Source: SHVO01 sp964576515
Lineage (GTDB): Bacteria > Pseudomonadota > Alphaproteobacteria > Rhodospirillales > Rhodospirillaceae
Assembly (NCBI GenBank): GCA_964576515.1
Contig: CAZNUW010000001.1
Coordinates: 701,199 to 765,198, forward strand
Length of the DNA: 64,000 nt
Direction: 5' to 3'
Shown in pieces: positions 53,012 to 61,907 of the stretch; position 1 is the stretch's first letter, and each line of letters starts with the position of its first letter. Under the pieces are notes generated by a model. The model was not told where the DNA came from and did not search any database. It was given only the letters and a program-made list of their open reading frames with translations. The translations under genes and the position numbers were made by a program.

Positions 53012-53887
53012 ATGACCGACAGCACGGCCCTTAGCGTCTTTGCGCCGGCAAAGATCAATCTCAACCTGCATGTGAACGGGCGCCGCGCCGACGGCTACCA
53101 TCTGCTCGACTCGCTCGTGGCGTTCGCGGGCGTCGGCGATTGGGTCTCGGTCACCCGCGCGCCGCACATCTCGTTGTCGATCACCGGCCCCTTCGCCCCG
53201 TCGCTCACCGCCGACGGCGCGGAAAATCTCGTCACGCGGGCGGCGCGCTATCTTGCCGCCGCAACCGAACGCACCGAGGGCGCGCGCATCGTCCTGGAGA
53301 AGAACCTGCCGATCGCCTCGGGTATCGGCGGCGGCTCCGCCGACGCGGCCGCCGCCCTCACCGCCCTGGGACAACTCTGGGACGAGAATCTCGCCCAGCT
53401 TGCCGACGCCGATCTGGCGGCGAAGCTGGGCGCCGACATCCCGGTGTGCCTGCGCCGCGCGCCCACCTTCATGCGCGGCATCGGCGAGGATCTGACGCCC
53501 GCGCCGGACCTGCCGCCCGCGTGGCTGGTGCTGGTGAACCCCGGCAAGCCGCTGGCCACCAAAGCCGTGTTCGGCGCCCTGGCCGGGCGCTATTCCGAGG
53601 CCCCGCCCGTGCGCATCTATGAAGGACTTTCCAGCGCGGCGGATCTGGCCGCCGCCCTGCGCCAAGGCCACAACGACCTCGCCGCGCCGGCGGGCGAGGT
53701 GATGCCCGAGATCGGCGACATGCTGGGCCGCCTGAACGCGACCTCGGGATGCCTCCTCGCCCGCATGTCGGGCAGCGGCCCGACATGTTTCGGGCTGTAT
53801 GGGGACTCCGCCCACGCCGGGGCGGCGGCCGAGACCCTGCGGGCGGCGCGCCCGGAATGGTGGGTGGCCCCCGCGCCCTTGCTGTAA
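53012..53887 (+). CDS. ispE: 4-diphosphocytidyl-2-C-methyl-D-erythritol kinase
   Basis: A 291-residue GHMP kinase of the non-mevalonate isoprenoid pathway. It starts with APAKINLNLHVNGRRADGYH (substrate loop). The ATP loop is PIASGIGGGSADAAAAL, and the third GHMP motif is ARMSGSGPTCFGLY. Full length. Its product leads to the isoprenoid tail of ubiquinone. Confidence 0.95.
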   Translation: MTDSTALSVFAPAKINLNLHVNGRRADGYHLLDSLVAFAGVGDWVSVTRAPHISLSITGPFAPSLTADGAENLVTRAARYLAAATERTEGARIVLEKNLPIASGIGGGSADAAAALTALGQLWDENLAQLADADLAAKLGADIPVCLRRAPTFMRGIGEDLTPAPDLPPAWLVLVNPGKPLATKAVFGALAGRYSEAPPVRIYEGLSSAADLAAALRQGHNDLAAPAGEVMPEIGDMLGRLNATSGCLLARMSGSGPTCFGLYGDSAHAGAAAETLRAARPEWWVAPAPLL

Positions 53888-53947
53888 CTCCCTGTAACAG
53901 CCCGATTTTCAGGCATTTCTTGAGTCCCCGCCCCGGCCGGAACGCGG

Positions 53948-53953
53948 TATAAT
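53948..53953 (+). promoter_or_regulatory. TATAAT -10-like element before the DsbD-type gene
   Basis: A perfect TATAAT lies 42 bases upstream of the ATG. The nearest TTGA-like -35 (53920-53925, TTGAGT) is 22 bases away, longer than usual, so the promoter assignment is weak. Confidence 0.35.
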
Positions 53954-53995
53954 CCGCCCCCGGGTTTGTGAGTTGCCCTCACGGGCGGCTTCCCT

Positions 53996-56095
53996 ATGTT
54001 GCGGATCATGAACATGCTCTCTCGCTTCCTCCGCGGCGCCCTCATGGGCCTTCTGGCTCTGGCCGCCGTCGCTCATCCCGCCGCCGCGCAGGCGGTGTTC
54101 AAGTCCGACCAGAGCACGGCCGAACTTGTCCTGGACCGCACGGCCGTCGCGCCCGGCGACACGCTCCTGGTCGCCCTCAAGCTCGACATCATTCCGGGAT
54201 GGCACACGTATTGGCGCACGCCCGGCGATTCGGGATTGCCCGCCGAGATCAGATGGAATCTGCCCGAGGGCGTGAGCGCCGGCGCGATCAAGTGGCCGAC
54301 GCCCGAACGTATCCCCTACGGCGACCTGATGAACTTCGGTTACCACGACACCGTCCTTCTGCTGACCGAAGTGCGCGTGAACGAACAGGTTCCGCCGGGC
54401 GACATCAAACTGCAGGCCGAAGCCTCGTGGCTGGTCTGCGCCGACATCTGCATCCCCCAGGACGCCGCTTTCAGCGTGCCGGTGGCCATCGGCACCGGCG
54501 GCGCGGAAACGCCCGCGACGGCGGCGATCGCGGCAACGCGCGCGGCGTTGCCAAAGCCCGCGGCGTGGCCCGCCAGCGCGAGTTTCACCGACGGCGCGCT
54601 GACCCTCGTCGCGAAACCCGCCGTTGCCGATAAGGTGACGGGCGCGGTGTTCTTCCCCTACGACGACGGCGTCATCGTCAACGCCGCGCCGCAGGACATG
54701 CGCTTGAGCAACGGCGAGGTGCGCCTCGTGATTCCCACCGGCGACAAGGTCGGCACGGTCAACGCCGTCAACGGCCTTTTGGTCGTGCAGGCCGACGGTG
54801 GAAGCGCCATCAGCCACGAGATCGCGGCCCCGTTGACGGGCGTCGCCGCAGGCGCAAGCGCCGACGCGAGCGCGGCGATGCCGCTGGCCGCCGCGTTGCT
54901 GCTCGCCTTTCTGGGCGGCTTGATCCTGAACGTGATGCCGTGCGTGCTTCCGGTGCTGGTGATGAAAGCCATGAGCTTCATCTCCAAGGGCGCCAACGAC
55001 GCCGCGTCCCTGCGCCGCGACGGCTTGGCTTACACGGCGGGCGTGATGGTCGCGTTTGGCGTGCTGGTCGTGGCGCTTCTGGCCTTGCGCGCCGGGTCGA
55101 GCGCGGTGGGCTGGGGTTTCCAGCTCCAATCGCCGCCCTTCGTCGCGACGCTGGCTTTCATCATGCTGGCGCTCGGCCTTTCGCTCTCGGGCGTGTTCAC
55201 CATCGGCGGTTCGTTCGGCATGGGCCAAAGCCTGACGGCGCGCGGCGGCGTGAGCGGATCGTTCTTCACCGGCCTTCTCGCGGTCGTGGTCGCGACCCCC
55301 TGCACGGCGCCCTTCATGGGCGCCGCCCTGGGCTTCGCGCTCACGCAAACGCCCGCCATGACGATCCTGATCTTCGAGGCGCTCGCCCTTGGCCTGGCCT
55401 TCCCCTACCTCGTCATCAGCTTCGCGCCCGGCGTCGCCCGCCGACTGCCGCGCCCCGGCGTCTGGATGGAGCGCGTAAAACAGGTCCTCGCCTTCCCGCT
55501 GTACGGCGCCGCCGCATGGCTCATCTGGGTGCTGTCCCAGCAGGTTGACGCGGCCGGGTTCGCGGTCGCCCTCGCGGGCGTCATTTTTGTCGGCTTCGCC
55601 GCATGGCTTTGGGGCACGGCGGCAAGTGCATCCCCGCGCGGTCAAATGTGGACCAAGGTGACGGCCGTCGCCTCCATTGTGATCGCCTTGTCCTCCATCG
55701 CGGCCTTGCGCGGCCAGTCGCCCGCGACCGCGGCGACGCAAGCCGCAGCACCCGCGGCCGACTACGAGGCCTATTCCGAGACCCGCCTCGCGCAGCTGCG
55801 CGCCGAGGGCCGGCCGGTGTTCGTGAATTTCACCGCGGCCTGGTGCATCAGTTGCCTGGTGAACGAACGCGTGGCGCTCTCGCGCCCCGAGGTCGTGGCC
55901 GCCTTGAAAGGGCAGAACGTCGCCTACCTGAAGGGCGACTGGACCAACCGGAACACCGAGATCGCTCAGGCGCTTCACAAGCTGGGACGGGACGGGGTTC
56001 CCCTCTACGTCCTCTATGCGCCCAACGGCGAAGCCAAGATATTACCGCAGGTCTTGACGCCCTCCCTGGTGGTGGAAGCCCTCAACGCCTTGTAA
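53996..56095 (+). CDS. DsbD/ScsB-family thiol:disulfide reductase
   Basis: A 699-residue protein in three parts. After a signal peptide comes a periplasmic DsbD-alpha-like domain with the ScsB-type pair VCADICIPQDA, then an eight-helix CcdA-type core with Cys in LNVMPCVLPVLV and VVATPCTAPFMG, and a C-terminal thioredoxin domain with CxxC in AAWCISCLVNERVA. It carries reducing power from cytoplasmic thioredoxin to periplasmic partners such as cytochrome c maturation or copper resistance proteins. Start could also be the ATG at 54008. Confidence 0.9.
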   Translation: MLRIMNMLSRFLRGALMGLLALAAVAHPAAAQAVFKSDQSTAELVLDRTAVAPGDTLLVALKLDIIPGWHTYWRTPGDSGLPAEIRWNLPEGVSAGAIKWPTPERIPYGDLMNFGYHDTVLLLTEVRVNEQVPPGDIKLQAEASWLVCADICIPQDAAFSVPVAIGTGGAETPATAAIAATRAALPKPAAWPASASFTDGALTLVAKPAVADKVTGAVFFPYDDGVIVNAAPQDMRLSNGEVRLVIPTGDKVGTVNAVNGLLVVQADGGSAISHEIAAPLTGVAAGASADASAAMPLAAALLLAFLGGLILNVMPCVLPVLVMKAMSFISKGANDAASLRRDGLAYTAGVMVAFGVLVVALLALRAGSSAVGWGFQLQSPPFVATLAFIMLALGLSLSGVFTIGGSFGMGQSLTARGGVSGSFFTGLLAVVVATPCTAPFMGAALGFALTQTPAMTILIFEALALGLAFPYLVISFAPGVARRLPRPGVWMERVKQVLAFPLYGAAAWLIWVLSQQVDAAGFAVALAGVIFVGFAAWLWGTAASASPRGQMWTKVTAVASIVIALSSIAALRGQSPATAATQAAAPAADYEAYSETRLAQLRAEGRPVFVNFTAAWCISCLVNERVALSRPEVVAALKGQNVAYLKGDWTNRNTEIAQALHKLGRDGVPLYVLYAPNGEAKILPQVLTPSLVVEALNAL

Positions 56096-56152
56096 TTCGC
56101 TATTTTTCTAGGATTGCGGCGGGACGCTATATTTCATAGTGTCCGCTGCGCT

Positions 56153-56227
56153 TGGGGCGTAGCCAAGCGGTAAGGCATCGGTTTTTGGTACCGACATTCC
56201 TAGGTTCGATCCCTAGCGCCCCAGCCA
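56153..56227 (+). tRNA. tRNA-Gln(TTG)
   Basis: A full cloverleaf: acceptor TGGGGCG/CGCCCCA, D arm around AGCCAAGCGGTAAGGC, anticodon stem TCGGT/ACCGA with loop TTTTGGT (anticodon TTG), T arm CTAGG TTCGATC CCTAG, and encoded GCCA end. It marks the boundary between housekeeping genes and the recombinase region. Confidence 0.95.
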
Positions 56228-56495
56228 TCCATTCCCCTATCCGGAATGGTTCTCTGCAATGCTTACATATAAATGCGATATTTCCGCAGGTTAGCGGGAA
56301 GCAAGAGCATTCTCTCCCCAGATAAACATCCCCTTATCGGCCATTTCGCTAGCCGAGGGCTTATTTTTCTCTGAAGGCCAATTTAGAGGTCAACTTTTCG
56401 GTCGAAAGGCGAAGGAGGCTTCACCCCTCGAGTCAATAGTCGCGCAAGCATGTTACTGCGCAACGTGCGCATCAGCGGGACCAGTCGGGGGAGAA

Positions 56496-58193
56496 TTAGC
56501 GGGCCGCGAAACCCAGAGCCAAACGCTGGTCCACCCAAGCGAGCGGAAGGTTGGCAGAAAGCGCCTTTACTTTCAGGCCGAGTGGCTGACGTCCTTCGAA
56601 GATTGCTTGAACGATATCTGGTGCCAGGAATGCAAGGGGCATGATGCGCGTGACATAGCTAGCGCTCAGCCCCTCTCTCTTCGCTATATGTCGTAGCGAA
56701 ATTCCGGCACGGATTTCTTGATCCCACTTAATCGCGCGCGCCACTGCCTTGATCATGCTTTTGTTTACAAGCGGCTCCCCGCCATTGTCGTTGCCAATCA
56801 CCACGCACTTCTGCCGCCCTGAGCGTGCCACTATGATGGGCACCGATATCGTGAATTGAGTGGAGCGCGCATCGGACTCTGGCTCCTTAAGTTTGAGCAT
56901 TGCGCGCAAGGCTTTTCCATCAAGCACAAGCGCCAGACGCTCGGCGCCAGCGACAACCTTCAAAAGTACATCTCGTACGACCAATAGTGCCTTCAGTTCA
57001 TTATTTTGTCCCAACGTTTTGGCCAGCATATTCGCCGAGGTCACAACGGATTGCTTTTCACGAGCCGTCGCCTCAGGACCGAAAAGGTGATCGATAAGCG
57101 CGGCGGGCTTTGTGAGAAGATCAATGACCTGCTTTGCGACGACGGCTTCAATTTCAACGGCTGGAATCCGTCGCAGAGCACTCACTTTATCCTGCCGCCC
57201 CTGGGCGATTGCCTGACAAATATAATAGCGGTATCGAGCCGTACCCTTTTGAGTGTGCACGGGGGTCATTCGGTTGCCTAACTCGTCAAACAGAATGCCC
57301 GTAAGCGGACTAGAGCTTTGCGAACGCCTAGCGACCGAGCGTTCGCGTGCGTTAGATGCCAAGATTTCCTGCACTTTATCCCACAGCAGCTCATCTATGA
57401 TTGCTTCGTGCTGACCAGGATAAACTTCGCCTTTGTGGAAAATTTCGCCGCGATATGTACGATTGCGAAGAAGGTAATAAAGATGTCCCCGGCCAAACGG
57501 TGTCCCACCCCGCTTACGGCCATCTGACCCCTTTCGAACTTTAGTTCGGATTCCTAGGAGTTCTATTTCCGTTTGGAGTCCGCAGACGCTACGCAATTCC
57601 ACATACAAATGGAAAATGGCGCGGACGGCATCCGCCTCTTCTTTATTTACAATCAGCTTATGGTCCTCAAGGTCATAGCCCAAAGGTACGCCACCGCCCA
57701 TAAACATGCCCTTCTTCTTCGAGGCAGCTATCTTGTCGCGAATGCGCTCTCCAGTTACTTCACGTTCAAACTGCGCAAATGAAAGGAGGACATTCAAAGT
57801 CAATCGGCCCATCGACGTCGTCGTATTGAACTGCTGGGTTACTGAAACGAACGACACTCCCTGCCCATCAAAAACTTCAACAATTTTGGCAAAATCAGAC
57901 AGAGAACGTGTGAGGCGATCAACTTTATAAACAACAACAATGTCTACGCGGCGGGAGCGGATGTCGTCCATCAGTTGAAGAAGCGCTGGCCGTTCCATGT
58001 TGCCACCGGAAAATCCTCCGTCGTCGTAGTGCGCGCTAGAAACTCGCCACCCTTCGTGGCGCTGACTAGATATGTAAGCTTCGCAGGCCTCCCGTTGCGC
58101 ATGGAGAGAGTTGAACTCTTGCTCAAGTCCCTCTTCCGAAGACTTCCGGGTATAAATCGCGCACACGAGAGTCTTGCGGTCATCAGACGCCAT
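56496..58193 (-). CDS. Large serine recombinase
   Basis: A 565-residue site-specific recombinase. The resolvase domain (about 9-160) has Tyr14-x-Arg16-x-Ser18 (IYTRKSSEEG) with the catalytic Ser and YKVDRLTRSL. A recombinase domain follows (GGVPLGYDLEDHKLIVNKEE), then a zinc-ribbon/coiled region and a C-terminal helix-turn-helix (SLRHIAKREGLSASYVTRIM). Such enzymes integrate and excise phages or islands without homology. It overlaps the DUF2924 gene upstream by 11 bases. Confidence 0.9.
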   Translation of the reverse strand: MASDDRKTLVCAIYTRKSSEEGLEQEFNSLHAQREACEAYISSQRHEGWRVSSAHYDDGGFSGGNMERPALLQLMDDIRSRRVDIVVVYKVDRLTRSLSDFAKIVEVFDGQGVSFVSVTQQFNTTTSMGRLTLNVLLSFAQFEREVTGERIRDKIAASKKKGMFMGGGVPLGYDLEDHKLIVNKEEADAVRAIFHLYVELRSVCGLQTEIELLGIRTKVRKGSDGRKRGGTPFGRGHLYYLLRNRTYRGEIFHKGEVYPGQHEAIIDELLWDKVQEILASNARERSVARRSQSSSPLTGILFDELGNRMTPVHTQKGTARYRYYICQAIAQGRQDKVSALRRIPAVEIEAVVAKQVIDLLTKPAALIDHLFGPEATAREKQSVVTSANMLAKTLGQNNELKALLVVRDVLLKVVAGAERLALVLDGKALRAMLKLKEPESDARSTQFTISVPIIVARSGRQKCVVIGNDNGGEPLVNKSMIKAVARAIKWDQEIRAGISLRHIAKREGLSASYVTRIMPLAFLAPDIVQAIFEGRQPLGLKVKALSANLPLAWVDQRLALGFAAR

Positions 58194-58647
58194 TGAGCGT
58201 CTCCAGATTATTGCACTTGAGACCGAAAAAGAGAGGCCCCGACCACCGCGTGCCGGTGATCTCCCGCGCTATTATCGAAAGGCTTTTATAAATCTGGTCT
58301 TGATAGCGATAGCCGTCATCTATCACCTCCACCTCGTGAACGGCCCCTTTCCATTCGCGCAAGATTTTGGTGCCGATCTTTAACGTGCGCGTTTTAACTG
58401 GCAAGTTCTCCGGCGATTTGCGGCTTTCTGCGTACTTTAAGAGTTGGCGTAATAGCGCTGGTGAAAGAGAACCGTAGATATTGGTTTGAAGTTCGTGAAC
58501 GAGCGCGCGCAGAAGATACTCCCGACGAGCGCTCTTGGGCGGCTCGGTCCCGAATGTACGATCCCACTCCAATCGGAGTTCGGCATCCGACAAAGCGGAA
58601 AGATTTGCAATTTCTGCGGCGATTTTCTCGGATGTGGGTATTGGCAT
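58183..58647 (-). CDS. DUF2924 domain-containing protein
   Basis: A 154-residue protein matching DUF2924 (IANLSALSDAELRLEWDRTF; SARREYLLRALVHELQ; LKIGTKILREWKGAVHEVEV). DUF2924 genes regularly sit directly before large serine recombinase genes in alphaproteobacterial islands and prophages, usually with a DUF3489 gene, which is missing here. AGGAG before ATG 58647 sets the start. Likely a recombination accessory factor, by association. Confidence 0.85.
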   Translation of the reverse strand: MPIPTSEKIAAEIANLSALSDAELRLEWDRTFGTEPPKSARREYLLRALVHELQTNIYGSLSPALLRQLLKYAESRKSPENLPVKTRTLKIGTKILREWKGAVHEVEVIDDGYRYQDQIYKSLSIIAREITGTRWSGPLFFGLKCNNLETLNGV

Positions 58648-58719
58648 GGATGCTCCTTTCACGGCTCATCCACGCTCCTTTCGGCCCAAAAAGCCAGTCC
58701 ACAGAATGGCGCAAAATAG

Positions 58720-58766
58720 CCCTTTCACGTTGGTAACCCGGGGTTCGAATCCCCGTGGGGACGCCA
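58720..58766 (+). pseudogene. 3' half of a tRNA-Glu(TTC) gene
   Basis: From the anticodon loop CTTTCAC (anticodon TTC) the sequence runs through GTTGG, TAAC, T arm CGGGG TTCGAAT CCCCG and acceptor strand TGGGGAC to GCCA, as in tRNA-Glu. The bases to its left do not form the 5' anticodon stem, D arm or acceptor strand. It is therefore a broken tRNA or an attachment-site remnant at the recombinase element's end. Confidence 0.75.
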
Positions 58767-58926
58767 TTCTTGATGAAATAGCGAACACCTGGCGGATAGA
58801 GGTTAGGCTCTAGCCCGTCGCGGCGCCTGAGCGACGCCGAGCCCTTCCTGTCCTCGATGGTCGTTGACGATCAGTTCGCGGGACCGCGAGCAATGAGCGG
58901 TGGCTTACGCTCAACTGTGGTGGCGC

Positions 58927-59583
58927 CTAAGGCGCATCACGCTGAAGCGGCGAAACCTTAAAGGGTGCTGGGCGGTCATCATTGCTAATGTTGTCACGAC
59001 CTTCTTTTGCTGCTTTAGCCCACCACAACAACTGGGCAAATGTTCTGTCCAGGTACTTCTCCCAAGCAACATGATCCGCGGTGTCACGATAGTGCCCGCC
59101 TTCATCCAAGACGTCCTGTGCATGTGGGATATGAATCATGGCAGATACAGGAAGGCAGCCTAGTTCGCTGAGAAATGGGCGCATTCCAATTGCCGCCCTA
59201 GCACCACCCCATTGACCAGCAGAATAGGTAACGATTGCGCTGGGTTTATAAGAAAACAATGAGCTGCCAAAGTGGTTGAGCAAGTCCATCAGCGCCGGGC
59301 TCATCGAATGATTATATTCGGGACTGATCATGACGTAACCATCCGCTTGTTGGATAGCCTCTGATAGTGATTGCAGCGGTTTCGGAGCGTGCCCCGTTCG
59401 ATATGAAAAATGAGGCTTAAACTCTCTAGCCAGATCAATCTCCAGAGGGTCAATCATCTTCGCAGTAATCGTGCCTGAGCTGATCAAGTGTGCTTCGCAG
59501 GCTCTTGCTACCCGAACACCCAGTCGCGGCGGATGAGGTGGTTCAGAATTTCGAACTGTCCCTAAGAAGATCAAAAAGTTCAT
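58927..59583 (-). CDS. NADPH-dependent FMN reductase-family oxidoreductase
   Basis: A 218-residue flavodoxin-fold protein: MNFLIFLGTVRNSE opens it, YVMISPEYNHSMSPALMDLL is the FMN/NADPH loop, and SAGQWGGARAAIGMRPFL follows. Related enzymes reduce FMN, quinones or azo compounds. ATG 59583 fits the fold start; the longer frame adds 14 residues. It is an accessory gene to the right of the tRNA-Glu remnant. Confidence 0.85.
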   Translation of the reverse strand: MNFLIFLGTVRNSEPPHPPRLGVRVARACEAHLISSGTITAKMIDPLEIDLAREFKPHFSYRTGHAPKPLQSLSEAIQQADGYVMISPEYNHSMSPALMDLLNHFGSSLFSYKPSAIVTYSAGQWGGARAAIGMRPFLSELGCLPVSAMIHIPHAQDVLDEGGHYRDTADHVAWEKYLDRTFAQLLWWAKAAKEGRDNISNDDRPAPFKVSPLQRDAP

Positions 59584-59893
59584 TGTGTATGCCTTCAGAA
59601 ATTCAAACAGGCAGTAAACCGCCAATAGCCTTTATCCACCTCGGGGTGGGGGTTCATTGAGTGAAATCAATTCGATAGAAAATGGGGATTGACCGTGTTG
59701 TAGGTGACGAAAGTGCGTTACTGACGGCTGCGGAAAATAGACTTTCTAACGAGTTTGCATCGATAATCCGCACGGAACCGGCAGTTTGAACTTTAGCAAC
59801 GGCACGGTTTGACTTCGATCAATGTCGCTACCTGCAATTCGGCTCAGTTTCCCGATACGACGCGTGGTTGCCCCCACCACGTGGTTGCTCATA
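59584..59893. other. 310-base gap with no supported gene
   Basis: AT-richer sequence with a GGGGTGGGGG tract near 59643. A 197-residue frame opens at 59809 on the plus strand but has no ribosome site and overlies the zinc-ribbon gene in antisense, so it is not called. The gap presumably holds the promoter of the FMN reductase gene. Confidence 0.4.
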
Positions 59894-59948
59894 GCCCCGT
59901 TTCTCTCTTGCTCCCCAGCCTAGAGAAGCGGGGCATTCTTTTATTTCC
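59894..59948. terminator. Strong hairpin after the zinc-ribbon gene
   Basis: GCCCCGTTTCTCT (59894-59906) pairs with AGAGAAGCGGGGC (59922-59934) with one G-T wobble. It lies six bases after the minus-strand stop. On the plus strand it is followed by ATTCTTTTATTT, so it looks like a plus-strand intrinsic terminator although no plus-strand gene is seen before it. Confidence 0.55.
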
Positions 59949-60159
59949 GGACTCTATCGGCGAGCAGAAAGCGCTGCTCACTCGTTCGTTTGCATTGGTT
60001 GCATACGAAATACTCCTCTCCGCTAGCTCCTCGCCCGACATGACTAAACCCGGCGGGCACTTTGAGAAGTTCTGCGGGTGTGTGGGCGGCATTCCACATA
60101 GCTTTGCCGGTGTTGTTGCAAGTGCCGCAGACGATCATTACGCGGGAAACTGTGCTCAT
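59941..60159 (-). CDS. 72-residue zinc-ribbon protein
   Basis: A small protein, MSTVSRVMIVCGTCNNTGKA at the start, with two cysteine pairs (CGTC at about 11-14, CNQC at about 53-56) placed like a zinc ribbon. GGAGG five bases before ATG 60159 supports translation. There is no membrane segment. It may bind nucleic acid or a partner protein; no family assigned. Confidence 0.65.
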   Translation of the reverse strand: MSTVSRVMIVCGTCNNTGKAMWNAAHTPAELLKVPAGFSHVGRGASGEEYFVCNQCKRTSEQRFLLADRVRK

Positions 60160-60320
60160 GACGTCCTCCGAAATCCGACGGAACCATTCGTTTCGAGCGG
60201 AAAATATAGGCCTGGGTCGGGGCCCTTCCAGACGTGTGCCGGTAACGACGTTCAGCGGCGCGCCTTATTAGGAGCAAATACTAGCGTAGCATGCAGAGAG
60301 TTGAATCGAATGCCAGGGTA

Positions 60321-61082
60321 TCAGCCAAAAACCTTTTTCAGAAGATCGGTTGTTCGCGCGGTAGGGTTCGTCCGTATGGCTGCCTCTTCGGCGCCGAGGT
60401 AGTGGAAGAGACCGTCAAGTGCCCTGCCGACCGTGAAGTTGGTCAGATCGAAATTCTGGACGCCTTGGCCCAGCAGCGGAACGCCACCGGCCTTGGCTTG
60501 TACGGATTTAAAAACGCCGGACGCACCCACGCCCGACAGCGATTGATCCACGACAGGACGGAAAGCCGTCGTCAAGGACTCCGACGTCGTCCGCTTGAAG
60601 TATTGCGTCGCTCCGTCCTGAGGTCCGGTCAAAATGTTACGAGCATCTTCGATAGTCATTCTCGAAGCCGCGTCCACGAATATGTTGAGCGCTTTAGGCG
60701 CGGCCTCCTCTGCGGCGCGGTTCATGCGCAACTGGAGGTCATCCAGCAGTCCGCCCGCGCCCATCGACTTGAGCGGCCCCCGGATTTTCTCGAGGGCGCC
60801 CGGCAGCGGAATGCGGATGGCCGGGTCGCCGAAATAGCCGTCGGTCTTGCCCACGCGGCCGACCACGCGCTGTGAAGCGACTTTTAACGCATCTTTCAGG
60901 CCCAATCCGATCTCGGCCTGGCTCAGGCTTGCAGCATTATGGGATGTCCCTCGGGCCATTTCCGGGCGGTTAGGAAGTTTCCGGAGAAGATCGACCGGGG
61001 AGGTCTGCGCGAGCGCGGCAAGTGGAAGCGTCGCAAGCAACGAGCCTAGCAGGGCCCGCCGAGAGATTGAGTTCGCAGACAT
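60321..61082 (-). CDS. DUF4197 domain-containing exported protein
   Basis: A 253-residue protein with a twin-arginine-like signal (SRRALLGSLLATLPLAALAQ). The mature DUF4197 domain includes IGLGLKDALKVASQRVVG, FDGDPAIRIPLP-like sequence (GYFGDPAIRIPLPGALEKIR), and ARNILTGPQDGATQYFKRTT. The helical fold resembles lipid-binding proteins. Function unknown. The last residues follow the usual pattern DGLFHYLGAEEAAIRTNP then TARTTDLLKKVFG. Confidence 0.88.
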   Translation of the reverse strand: MSANSISRRALLGSLLATLPLAALAQTSPVDLLRKLPNRPEMARGTSHNAASLSQAEIGLGLKDALKVASQRVVGRVGKTDGYFGDPAIRIPLPGALEKIRGPLKSMGAGGLLDDLQLRMNRAAEEAAPKALNIFVDAASRMTIEDARNILTGPQDGATQYFKRTTSESLTTAFRPVVDQSLSGVGASGVFKSVQAKAGGVPLLGQGVQNFDLTNFTVGRALDGLFHYLGAEEAAIRTNPTARTTDLLKKVFG

Positions 61083-61508
61083 CGAATCCTCCTATGATAG
61101 CGGGTATTCCCGCAGAGCGCGCGCTGGATCTCCGCTGATGCAAAACTAAGGTTCTCGAGGCTCCGATACGTTAATGCGAGTCAAGAGTGCGCCGTGATAT
61201 CACCTGACCGGCGGCCACTCCTCGGCTCCCATCTGCTTGTCTTCTCCCGTCATAGTAACACGGGGGGTTACGGATACAGAGTCGGCATGATGCAAATTTT
61301 TTTCAACCGGCAGACAGGGCGTATTTTAATCGCTCGCACCCATAGACACCGAAGTCCCGTACAAGTCTGAAAAGCTGGCAAGAGCTTCACCAGCGCATCC
61401 GGATAAAGACCAAGTCCCTCGATCTCACGCGTTAATACTGCTCGTTGGAAGGCAGCTGAACGCCTTGTAAAATGGTTGGACTACGGCTAGACGACGAGCT
61501 TGGTAGGG
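61083..61508. other. 426-base gap with no supported gene
   Basis: No frame with a ribosome site is visible. A short stem GTAAC/GTTAC lies around 61255-61275 and an A/T tract near 61297-61303. It should contain the DUF4197 promoter at its left end. I see no tRNA or repeat. Confidence 0.4.
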
Positions 61509-61850
61509 CTACCGTGACGGATGTTCGAGACTCTTTAGATAGGCAAGCAACGCAGCTATCTCGTGGGACTCAAGCTCGAATGCCGGCATGTCGGTATGCG
61601 CAACAATAATGCCTTGTGCGAAAGACTCGGCCAGGTGTTCGATGGGGTAATTATCATGCAAGCGCCTGAAGGGAGGCGCTTGCTCGAGCGGACTGTCATC
61701 CGTGTGACCAATCCCGTGGCATCGCGAGCACTGCGCACGCGCAAACTCCCGCCCTTCTGCAACAAGCTCCTGCGTTTGAAGCGAATCTCTGGCGCCACAT
61801 GCCGCGAGCGGCAGTAAAAATATTAGCGCGAAAAGATGTGAAGAATTCAT
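61509..61850 (-). CDS. Lipoprotein mono-heme cytochrome c
   Basis: A 113-residue class I cytochrome. The signal peptide ends in lipobox LAAC, so it should be lipid-anchored in the envelope. Heme attaches at CSRCH, and the axial Met is in HTDMPAFEL. The C-terminal helix HEIAALLAYLKSLEH is standard. ATG 61850 is chosen; the frame extends ten residues. A TACGTA motif lies 21-26 bases upstream, the third in the window. Confidence 0.85.
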   Translation of the reverse strand: MNSSHLFALIFLLPLAACGARDSLQTQELVAEGREFARAQCSRCHGIGHTDDSPLEQAPPFRRLHDNYPIEHLAESFAQGIIVAHTDMPAFELESHEIAALLAYLKSLEHPSR

Positions 61851-61907
61851 CACGCGATCCAGTGCATATCTACGTATCAAAAAGGTGATCCGAACGGCCG
61901 CGCTGCG

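Larger units (their letters stand above)
56228..58719. mobile_element. Serine-recombinase element between tRNA-Gln and a tRNA-Glu remnant
   Basis: This segment has visibly lower GC than the preceding 56 kb. It contains a large serine recombinase and its DUF2924 partner, and ends at a truncated tRNA-Glu. The first 268 bases (56228-56495) contain no gene or tRNA half that I can detect. Boundaries are inferred from the tRNA landmarks; no matching att repeat was found. Confidence 0.5.

Noticed and set aside
53909..55978. 689-residue minus-strand frame
   Set aside because: Antisense of the DsbD/ScsB gene; composition dominated by Arg, Gly and Ala with no motif.
58660..58766. Complete tRNA-Glu gene
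   Set aside because: The left half cannot form the acceptor, D arm or 5' anticodon stem; only the 3' half matches.
59809..60402. 197-residue plus-strand frame
   Set aside because: No ribosome site, crosses a terminator hairpin and overlies the zinc-ribbon gene and the DUF4197 3' end in antisense.
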